DNA of 45,336 nt, taken from NCBI GenBank assembly GCA_013297925.1, contig JAAFJC010000024.1, forward strand, positions 1 to 45,336. The letters are read 5' to 3'. The translations under genes and the position numbers were made by a program. Below the pieces are notes generated by a model. That model did no database searches. It was not told the origin of the DNA and saw nothing but the letters and a program-made list of their open reading frames with translations. Shown here one piece after another: positions 40,061 through 45,336 of this stretch (position 1 is its first letter; the number at the start of each line of letters is the position of its first letter). The stretch comes from Comamonadaceae bacterium. GTDB lineage: Bacteria > Pseudomonadota > Gammaproteobacteria > Burkholderiales > Burkholderiaceae_C.

Positions 40061-40272
40061 TGGGCACGATTGCAACTGCCAAAGCTGTAGCCCATTACCA
40101 AGAGCCCGCAGCTCGCGGCCTGCCAGGCTGCCACAACTGCCAGCACATGCGCATGATGCCCAGCCAGCTAGGCTTCCGCCGCCCCGAATGCAGCCGCCTA
40201 GGCTTCCTAGTGAGCCCCCTGGCCATCTGCAAACACCACCAAGTCAAAGCTATTTCAGGAGCAACTTTATGA
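40060..40272 (+). CDS. small Cys-rich protein
   Basis: The 70-residue product has a possible zinc site (CHNCQHM..ECSRLGFLVSPLAICKHH). It overlaps HU (TGATG) and the next gene (ATGA). Function is unknown. Confidence 0.7.
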   Translation: MGTIATAKAVAHYQEPAARGLPGCHNCQHMRMMPSQLGFRRPECSRLGFLVSPLAICKHHQVKAISGATL

Positions 40273-40754
40273 GCAAAGAATACACACCACGCCAAGGCAG
40301 CATCGCTTCACGTGTCATGTCATTGTTGGCAGGCCGTGGCAGTCTCTCTGGCGCTGAGGTGGCCGATCTCTTGGGCATCAATCACAAGGCCCTGAGCGCT
40401 CAGATTTCACGAGCCGTCTCAGCTGGTCTGATTACGGCCGAAAGAGACGGCCTCCGCAACATTTATTCACTGGGCGATGGCACGGCTGCTGTCGAAACTT
40501 CTATCGAAGATGAAGGCAGCGAACAAGCCGAGGCCTTCAGCTGCGGCCTCTTCAGCGATGGAGAGCTCTGCCTCATGGCGGCTGGCAAAGAAGGCGATGT
40601 GCAGCTGATTTTGACGCGAGAGCAAACCATCGAGCTGGTGAACTACCTCTTCCGCTTCGAGTATTCCACCGAGCCAGGTGAAGTATTTAGCAAGGAAGCT
40701 TCTTTAACCATGCCCAGCTTCCAGTCTGGCGCACTCGCCATGCCTGCCGCCTAA
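40269..40754 (+). CDS. winged-helix protein ending the first early operon
   Basis: The 161-residue protein has an N-terminal winged helix (SIASRVMSLLAGRGSLSGAEVADLLGINHKALSAQISRAV), then an acidic linker and a second domain with LILTREQTIELVNYLFRF. It is the last gene before an intrinsic terminator. A regulatory role is inferred. Confidence 0.78.
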   Translation: MSKEYTPRQGSIASRVMSLLAGRGSLSGAEVADLLGINHKALSAQISRAVSAGLITAERDGLRNIYSLGDGTAAVETSIEDEGSEQAEAFSCGLFSDGELCLMAAGKEGDVQLILTREQTIELVNYLFRFEYSTEPGEVFSKEASLTMPSFQSGALAMPAA

Positions 40755-40787
40755 CCAGTTGTCTCCGGCTGCCTCCAAGCAGCCTTA

Positions 40788-40828
40788 GCCTGGGCGGTGT
40801 TCTAGTCACCGCCGCCCAGGCCTTTTTT
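40788..40828 (+). terminator. intrinsic terminator between early and middle clusters
   Basis: GCCTGGGCGG and CCGCCCAGGC form a perfect 10-bp stem around 14 bases, then T6. It separates the early operon from the second cluster, which must have a promoter in the following 64 bases. Confidence 0.85.
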
Positions 40829-40892
40829 GAGATCGCTATCCAAACCATAGCAATCCCCAAAAAGCCAAGTCCTCACCACCACGAAAGCCCCT

Positions 40893-41177
40893 ATGGATCT
40901 TCTTGAAATCTCCCACCCCCAAGGCCCCCAAGCATGCCGCGATCTGATGGATGGCGTGCTGCTCACCGCAGCGATGAAGCAACTTGCGCCAAGCGTCGTT
41001 CTCAGCGCCAACATCTCTATGCTTACCGCCTTCTCGAGAGAGATGCCACACGCCCGCGCCATCATCGCCCACAGCCTGCGCTCAATCCTCACCTCCATCG
41101 AGACCGGCGATTTCGCCACGAAAGATCGCGTGTTAGCCCAAGACCATTCAGCCGCCAGCGGCTCGCATTTGCATTGA
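40893..41177 (+). CDS. hypothetical protein, first gene of the second cluster
   Basis: The 94-residue protein is mainly helical (GVLLTAAMKQLAPSVVLSANISMLTAFSREMPHARAIIAHSLRSI, parts). Not recognised. It starts 64 bp after the terminator stem, so it heads a separate unit. Confidence 0.62.
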   Translation: MDLLEISHPQGPQACRDLMDGVLLTAAMKQLAPSVVLSANISMLTAFSREMPHARAIIAHSLRSILTSIETGDFATKDRVLAQDHSAASGSHLH

Positions 41178-41184
41178 GGTGGCC

Positions 41185-41529
41185 ATGAAGACTTTAGATA
41201 TGGCTCTTCACATCATCGATGTGAAATTCCCCGGCTACAAATTCTGCGTGCATCGCCATGATGCGCACATCTATCTGCAAGCCGAGTTTCACTCCCCTTG
41301 CACCAACACCGGCCAGCTCACTTTGCAAAAAACACGCAAGTGGCAGCTCAGCGAGCACATGACTGAAAGCGAGCTGATTCAAACCGCCTTCAAATGCGTG
41401 CTCACCGCGCTAGAGCACGAAGCGAGAGAGCAATTCACCTACAAAGGCCGCGCAGTCTACGGCCCTCACTTTGACGTGAACGCTCTGATTGATCTGTGCG
41501 ACAACAACATGCTGGAGACACGGGGTTAA
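41185..41529 (+). CDS. hypothetical protein
   Basis: The 114-residue protein (VHRHDAHIYLQAEFHSPCTNTGQ..ALEHEAREQFTYKGRAVYGPHFD) is unrecognised. AGGTGG lies before ATG 41185. It is a soluble alpha/beta-type product; the Phe/Tyr-rich end resembles small phage proteins of unknown role. Confidence 0.7.
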   Translation: MKTLDMALHIIDVKFPGYKFCVHRHDAHIYLQAEFHSPCTNTGQLTLQKTRKWQLSEHMTESELIQTAFKCVLTALEHEAREQFTYKGRAVYGPHFDVNALIDLCDNNMLETRG

Positions 41530-41532
41530 GCC

Positions 41533-41934
41533 ATGCCAGCCTACAACTTTAAAAAGCAATTTGTGCAGGCCGTGGAATCCGGTCAAAAGACCATCACGAT
41601 ACGCCAAACCTTGAGAGGCGCTGCCAGAGGCAAAACCGCGCATCTTTACTACGGTCTGAGAACTAAGCAGTGCCGCAAGTTGGGTGAAGGCGTGATTGAG
41701 TTTGCTGTGCCGATCAAGTTTTGCGAAACCTCCACAGGCAAGCTGGTTGCACTGGTTGGAACCGAGCAAAGCAGCACACACAGAGCGCACCTACAGTGCG
41801 ATGGCCTTGAAAGACTGGCCGCAGACGATGGATTTGATTCAGTCAAAGCCATGCATGCGTTTTTTAAAGAGCAGTACACATTGCCGTTTGAAGGTTTTGT
41901 GATCGCGTGGAAATTGAATGGCCGGTCATCATGA
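41533..41934 (+). CDS. ASCH/PUA-like domain protein
   Basis: The 133-residue protein matches an ASCH-like fold: YNFKKQFVQAVESGQKTITIRQ, then GKTAHLYYGLRTKQCRKLGEG and a C-terminal FEGFVIAWKL. ASCH domains bind RNA or nucleotides. The role in the phage is unknown. Confidence 0.75.
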   Translation: MPAYNFKKQFVQAVESGQKTITIRQTLRGAARGKTAHLYYGLRTKQCRKLGEGVIEFAVPIKFCETSTGKLVALVGTEQSSTHRAHLQCDGLERLAADDGFDSVKAMHAFFKEQYTLPFEGFVIAWKLNGRSS

Positions 41935-42224
41935 GCAAATGCCCCATCTGCTCCACCGCCATCCGGCCAGAGAAGCTCATGTGCCTAGCGCACTGGAATC
42001 TCGTTTCCTCAGCTCACAAATCTACAGTCAACAAGGCATTCAAGGAGTACGACGACTGCAAGAATCTGCAAAACGTCATAGCGCTCAGAAACGCGCAAGA
42101 AGCCGCGATCGCGGAAGTGAAGCGCCAGGTCAAAGGCGAAGCCAAACTGTGCACCTGCGATTCCAAGTTTGGCATTGACTATTGCCGCCAGCACACCGAT
42201 GGCTACCCACGCGGCGAGGAGTGA
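41931..42224 (+). CDS. small zinc-ribbon-type protein
   Basis: The 97-residue protein has CPIC near the N-terminus and C near RPEKLMCLAHW, plus a C-terminal CTC..YCRQH cluster. A metal site is likely. It starts at ATGA with the ASCH gene. Function is unknown. Confidence 0.72.
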   Translation: MSKCPICSTAIRPEKLMCLAHWNLVSSAHKSTVNKAFKEYDDCKNLQNVIALRNAQEAAIAEVKRQVKGEAKLCTCDSKFGIDYCRQHTDGYPRGEE

Positions 42225-42226
42225 GC

Positions 42227-42538
42227 ATGAAGCAAGTTTGGTATCTCTATTTTGATGGTGGCCACGAGCGAGACGAAATACTCTTCGCCGTGCCAGAAGA
42301 AGCAAAGGCCATTCAATGCAGGGACAAGATGAATGCCTTTGCAGAGCGCGCCAAGCTTCGTCTGCCAGTCGAGCCGTCGTTTTTTCCTGATGCTGAGCCA
42401 GCCGGTGGGATGACTTGGAATGAATGGTACGACGCACACGAAAAAGCCGTCGCCAAGATTCGCTGGCCATACGGCATCAACATGTTGCACAAAGATTGCG
42501 TGCAGGTTGGCTCAATTCCTTTGAAAGCCAAGCCATGA
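42227..42538 (+). CDS. hypothetical protein
   Basis: The 103-residue protein (MKQVWYLYFDGGHERDEILFAVPEEAKAI..) has an alpha/beta start and a WNEWYDAHEKAVAKIRWPYG region. Not recognised. AGGAG precedes the ATG and it overlaps the next gene by ATGA. Confidence 0.68.
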   Translation: MKQVWYLYFDGGHERDEILFAVPEEAKAIQCRDKMNAFAERAKLRLPVEPSFFPDAEPAGGMTWNEWYDAHEKAVAKIRWPYGINMLHKDCVQVGSIPLKAKP

Positions 42539-42780
42539 ACCAATCCCGCCTCAGCTCAGCCATCGAAGCCGTCTTCAACGTGATCATCGGCTTCACGATC
42601 AACTTCTCAGCCAACGCGCTCGTGTTCCCCCTCTTCGGCTGGCACATCAGCCCCAGCCAAAACTTCGCACTAGGCGCGATCTACACCATCATCAGCCTAG
42701 TGCGCAGCTACGTCATCCGCCGCTACTTCAACGCTCGCTTGCACCGTGCTGCGAAGCGAATGGCTGGGGAGCAAGTATGA
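42535..42780 (+). CDS. small two-span membrane protein (DUF7220-like)
   Basis: The 81-residue protein (SAIEAVFNVIIGFTINFSANALVFPLFGWHISPSQNFALGAIYTIISLVRSYVIRRYFN, parts) has two membrane segments and a basic RRYFNARLHR tail, as in DUF7220. Homologues are common in phages and unknown in function. Confidence 0.82.
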   Translation: MNQSRLSSAIEAVFNVIIGFTINFSANALVFPLFGWHISPSQNFALGAIYTIISLVRSYVIRRYFNARLHRAAKRMAGEQV

Positions 42781-43187
42781 GCGCCTTAACCAAAGACCAA
42801 TGGCAAGAGCTCGAGCAGCGCTTGAGCCATTCATTCGGCACAGCTCACCTGATGGTGGATGGCTACAAGCTAAGTCTGCAATTGGCCAAAGAAAAACCGA
42901 ATTCTTTGAAGTATGTGATTCTTTGGTTTTGCAATGGTGGTTTTGAAGGCAAGTGGTTGCTTCAAGACTGCGAAGAGCGTCGCCGTTTCGCAAGAGCAGC
43001 CAAGACCTATGTGTGGAGCCCCAATGAGCGTGCACGCTTGACAAAGGGGTTCACGAAGAAGGCACTGGAAAAGCATTTTCCCGACATCAACAAGACGATT
43101 ACGGTTTACAACTGGCACTGGCGTAGCTTTAAGCCATTCATGCGCCACCTGCTGGCCAACAATAAGAGCATTGAGCTGCTGCCATGA
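42777..43187 (+). CDS. hypothetical protein
   Basis: The 136-residue, basic and aromatic-rich protein (YVILWFCNGGFEGKWLLQDCEERRR, then YNWHWRSFKPFMRHL) is not recognised. ATGA overlaps lie on both sides. It is less GC-rich than its neighbours and might have been acquired separately. Confidence 0.7.
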   Translation: MSALTKDQWQELEQRLSHSFGTAHLMVDGYKLSLQLAKEKPNSLKYVILWFCNGGFEGKWLLQDCEERRRFARAAKTYVWSPNERARLTKGFTKKALEKHFPDINKTITVYNWHWRSFKPFMRHLLANNKSIELLP

Positions 43188-43477
43188 ACCACTACCTCGG
43201 CCTCTTCTTGATTCAAATTGGCGCAGCCTTCATTGGCGGCGCAGTGAGCGCTTGGTACATCAATCGGCGCGGAGCTGGCCAGCCACTCTTCATTCCAATG
43301 GATATCAAAGTCAATTTGAAGATAGCGAGCAGCGAGGGAAAAATTGTCGTCACTCACAACATTGATGTGGTCACCACGGGCGAGCTTTCGAATGAAATTC
43401 TGATGCAGTGGCTGGATCGCGAAGGCATGGTGGCCATGCCCAAAGGTGTCGATTTTGGCAAGAAGGCGAAGTCATGA
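43184..43477 (+). CDS. small single-span membrane protein
   Basis: The 97-residue protein has one N-terminal span (LGLFLIQIGAAFIGGAVSAWYI) and a cytoplasmic or periplasmic beta domain (KVNLKIASSEGKIVVTHNIDVVTT). Unrecognised. It overlaps both neighbours by ATGA. Confidence 0.7.
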   Translation: MNHYLGLFLIQIGAAFIGGAVSAWYINRRGAGQPLFIPMDIKVNLKIASSEGKIVVTHNIDVVTTGELSNEILMQWLDREGMVAMPKGVDFGKKAKS

Positions 43478-43932
43478 ACCACAAAGCCGCCATCAACATC
43501 ATGGCAAGCCAGCTCGGGATGAGCCGCGAGGATCGGCAATCTGTCTCGCTCGCAGTCGTCGGCGTGGCCTCGCTCACCGAAATGAACCCATCTCAAATTG
43601 CAAAGCTGCGCGCCCATTTCGACGCGTTGGCCAAGCGTTCAGGCATCGTGCGTCAGGCCAGCTCACCCACAGCTCAAGCAAGCGCACCACGCCGCCCGGC
43701 CAAGCCTTCCCGCCCCGTGCCCAGCAAAGATGCAGCCCCGTTGGTGAGTCGCATCCGCGCCCAGCTCATCAGCCTAGGCCGCCTGCCAGACAGCTATGCC
43801 GATGGCATAGCCAAGCAAATGTTTCAAGAGGCTGCGCCGCAGTTCTACGAGTGGTGCCACGTTGCCCAGCTCCACAAGATCACCTCCGCGCTTGGCGCTG
43901 AGCAAAAGCGCAAAGGCGCGCCACAGCGATGA
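43474..43932 (+). CDS. GemA-like regulatory protein (gp16/DUF1018)
   Basis: The 152-residue protein resembles GemA: an N-terminal helical part (AAINIMASQLGMSREDRQSVSL..GVASLTEMNPSQIAKLRAHFDAL), a Pro/Ser linker and a C-terminal helical half (SRIRAQLISLGRLPDSYADGI). In Mu, GemA is a middle-early regulator. Position just before mor agrees. Confidence 0.75.
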   Translation: MNHKAAINIMASQLGMSREDRQSVSLAVVGVASLTEMNPSQIAKLRAHFDALAKRSGIVRQASSPTAQASAPRRPAKPSRPVPSKDAAPLVSRIRAQLISLGRLPDSYADGIAKQMFQEAAPQFYEWCHVAQLHKITSALGAEQKRKGAPQR

Positions 43933-44363
43933 AGCGCAGCGCTCACGCATCGCCCGGCCAATACGCGCTCTTCGATGAGCTCGCACCGCTGCGCCGTGAG
44001 AGCGCCAGCGAAGACATGCCCGAGACAGCACTAGAGCTGATCAGCGTGATCGGCCTGCAAGCCACGATTGATCTGGTCGCAGCCTTCCAGGGCGATGATG
44101 TGAAGATCCCTAGCAAGGTCGATGGCAAATCTCGCATCTGGGCAGCCCTAGCCGAAGCAGTAGGCCACGAAGCCGCCGCCAAGCTGGTGGAGCGCTACCA
44201 AGACACCATGCTCTACGTACCCACCTGCGCCAATGCCCTGCGCAAAGCGCGCAATACAGAGATCATCCGAGCCCTAGACGCAGCCGAACCCTTCGACAGC
44301 GTCCGCCGCCGCTACAAGCTAACCAGGCGGCATCTCTACCGCATCGCGAAGCTGCCCCTTTAA
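43929..44363 (+). CDS. mor: Mor-type transcription activator
   Basis: The 144-residue protein has the Mor/C layout: dimerisation part (ELISVIGLQATIDLVAAFQGDDVKIPSK) and C-terminal helix-turn-helix (RALDAAEPFDSVRRRYKLTRRHLYRI). In Mu, Mor activates middle transcription and C the late genes. Only one member is seen here, so it may drive late genes directly. It overlaps the GemA-like gene by ATGA. Confidence 0.92.
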   Translation: MKRSAHASPGQYALFDELAPLRRESASEDMPETALELISVIGLQATIDLVAAFQGDDVKIPSKVDGKSRIWAALAEAVGHEAAAKLVERYQDTMLYVPTCANALRKARNTEIIRALDAAEPFDSVRRRYKLTRRHLYRIAKLPL

Positions 44364-44376
44364 TTGGAGTGTCCAT

Positions 44377-44760
44377 ATGCCACGATCTCTCAGTCTTCTA
44401 CGCTTACCCCCGGATATTCTGAGTCAACTTGATGAGCGAATTCGTGATGCTTGCTATGGCAACATCCGCCCCATCACAGCTTGGCTGATAGATTCTGGTC
44501 ACGTTTTCGGCAAGTCTTCCGTAGGTCGATATGTCGAGCGACTGAGAGGCATCGACGCCAAGAACGGTCACGCTGTTGCCTCCATTCTTGAAACACGGCC
44601 GCTAGGTCAAAGACGCGCGCTAGCCAAAACGTCGATCAACCCACGCGAGCGCGAGATGCTAGACCTTTTTAGAACCTACAGCATCGAAGATCAAGGCCTG
44701 TGGATTTCCCACCTCAAAGGCCGCCGCCTGATCGAGTTATCCACAGTTAAAGCTGTTTAA
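44377..44760 (+). CDS. Gp27-like (DUF3486-type) DNA-binding protein
   Basis: The 127-residue protein opens SLLRLPPDILSQLDERI and continues GKSSVGRYVERLRG, matching the gp27 motif LPPELKEWLD...SKSALHRYG in the small terminase-like protein of this phage. It lacks the longer C-terminal part. GGAG lies before the ATG. It is the last gene before the right end and may act in DNA recognition there. Confidence 0.78.
   Translation: MPRSLSLLRLPPDILSQLDERIRDACYGNIRPITAWLIDSGHVFGKSSVGRYVERLRGIDAKNGHAVASILETRPLGQRRALAKTSINPREREMLDLFRTYSIEDQGLWISHLKGRRLIELSTVKAV
44737..44745 (+). promoter_or_regulatory. DnaA-box-like nonamer near right end
   Basis: TTATCCACA lies within the last codons of the gp27-like gene and is identical to the copy near the left end. 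Chance occurrence cannot be ruled out. Confidence 0.3.
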
Positions 44761-44772
44761 AATTGAGTTTCA

Positions 44773-45209
44773 ACGTCCAAGTAAGCGTCCAAGTTGTGCC
44801 TAAATTCTGAGCAAATAGCGTCCGAGTTAGCGAAAACTTGCCAACTTGCGCAAGTTGGCAAGTTCCTTTATAGATCAAAGACTTAGCCAAACTCGGACGC
44901 ATAAACCGAACTAAGACGCTAACGTCCGAGTTCCGAGCCATTAAAACGGCTTGCTTCTTTAAAAATCGACCCACCAAAACGGCCTACACGCCTCTGAAAG
45001 CCCTATGCACAGGCACAGACAGCCCGCCAACCAGATCGCCCAGCCAAGCCCCGCTTTTAAGCCCAATCCATGCGTCCGAGCCTCGATGGCTCAGTTTAAA
45101 AACCAAAGGGCCTTTTTTTCTGTAACCCCTGATTTAATTGGATTCGTAGAGGGTCTTCCAGAATAGTACCAACTAATCCCACATCCTCAACCCCATGCGT
45201 CCCTTCACA
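44773..45209. repeat. right prophage end with repeated GCGTCC-core sites
   Basis: This gene-free 449-bp end region (44761-45209) holds at least seven copies of a (G/A)CGTCC core: 44773, 44785, 44818, 44895 (inverted), 44922, 45072 and 45197. Several extend to GCGTCCGAGTT. The last, CCCCATGCGTCC, is next to the terminal CA. They are likely transposase sites, and some may serve other proteins. Confidence 0.75.
44835..44864. repeat. perfect 30-bp palindrome
   Basis: The left half is AACTTGCCAACTTGC and the right half its exact complement. It lies 74 bp past the last gene. It could be a terminator for rightward transcription or a protein site; no strong U-run follows. Confidence 0.8.
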
Positions 45210-45214
45210 GCTTT
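45210..45214. repeat. 5-bp target-site duplication, right copy (GCTTT)
   Basis: These bases follow the terminal CA and equal 3371-3375. Together they mark the insertion point. Confidence 0.85.
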
Positions 45215-45336
45215 TTCGGATACGTCACGGAGCAGGCGAGCGGGTTGTGTGAAAGCGAAGCAGTTGAGGAAAGTGATCGGCTCAAATGTGAGCAAGGCGG
45301 CGGATTTTAAGTCCGCCGACGACGCGGAACGATTTG
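45215..45336. other. host DNA right of the prophage
   Basis: This short host stretch continues the sequence left of the prophage. It has an inverted repeat (GCGGCGGATTTTAAGTCCGCC) near 45298-45318 and no complete gene. Confidence 0.5.

Larger units (their letters stand above)
3376..45209. mobile_element. complete Mu-like transposable prophage (41.8 kb)
   Basis: The element starts TGTAAGCGGACGCGTGG and its other end, read on the opposite strand, is TGTGAAGGGACGCATGG (13 of 17 identical). Both ends carry several GCGTCC-core motifs and are flanked by GCTTT. Inside are a MuA-type transposase, a MuB-type ATPase, a repressor, Mor, and full head, tail, baseplate, lysis and packaging sets. No gene looks broken, so it may be inducible. 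Gene order is divergent, with late genes leftward and early genes rightward from a central repressor. This resembles BcepMu-type transposable phages more than Mu, where the repressor lies at the end. Confidence 0.93.

Noticed and set aside
45105-45122. AAAGGGCC followed by T7 as a terminator
   Set aside because: The potential stem has almost no loop and cannot form a stable hairpin.
1-45336. Tyrosine or serine integrase and tRNA attachment site
   Set aside because: No integrase gene is present; the 5-bp duplication and MuA-type transposase explain insertion.

Overview
This window holds a complete, apparently intact Mu-like transposable prophage inserted into a proteobacterial chromosome. Betaproteobacteria is my best guess, from BcepMu-type phage genes, an E. 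coli-type queF and high-GC codon use. I place the prophage at 3376-45209 (41,834 bp). It starts with TG and ends with CA, its ends carry an imperfect inverted repeat (13 of 17 bases), and it is flanked by a perfect 5-bp duplication, GCTTT (3371-3375 and 45210-45214). Host DNA is 1-3375 (end of a prolyl 4-hydroxylase-like gene, an alpha/beta hydrolase, queF, a small hypothetical gene) and 45215-45336.

The layout is divergent rather than Mu-like. The repressor and its control region sit inside the element near 32.5 kb. Early genes run rightwards from there: a BcepMu gp16-like DNA-binding protein, a KilA-N protein, the MuA-type DDE transposase, the MuB-type AAA ATPase, many small regulators, a Gam-like protein and an HU-like protein. 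After an intrinsic terminator at 40.8 kb comes a second rightward cluster of small unknown genes, ending with GemA-like, Mor and a gp27-like protein close to the right end. Late genes run leftwards from 31.9 kb to 3.7 kb: lysis cassette, unusual virion or decoration proteins, terminase, portal, head, myovirus-type contractile tail, baseplate, tail fibre, a membrane protein and a com-dam modification pair beside the left end.

The genes fit the transposition lifestyle. A and B act on repeated GCGTCC-core sites at both ends. The repressor and gp16-like protein probably set the lysogeny switch. Mor probably turns on the leftward late genes. Most neighbouring genes overlap by 4 bp (ATGA), which suggests translational coupling. 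Points worth a second look: a textbook -1 frameshift signal with a spaced stem-loop in the tail chaperone gene; a holin-like protein fused to an Rz-like spanin with a nested lipoprotein (Rz1) gene; a virion-region protein made of about 14 tandem 20-residue repeats; a tail-fibre-like protein with a Sec signal peptide; a tRNA-like fold without an anticodon loop; a hairpin over the dam start next to com; and a GTGAC-N4-GTCAC dyad placed exactly 39 bp before two late genes.
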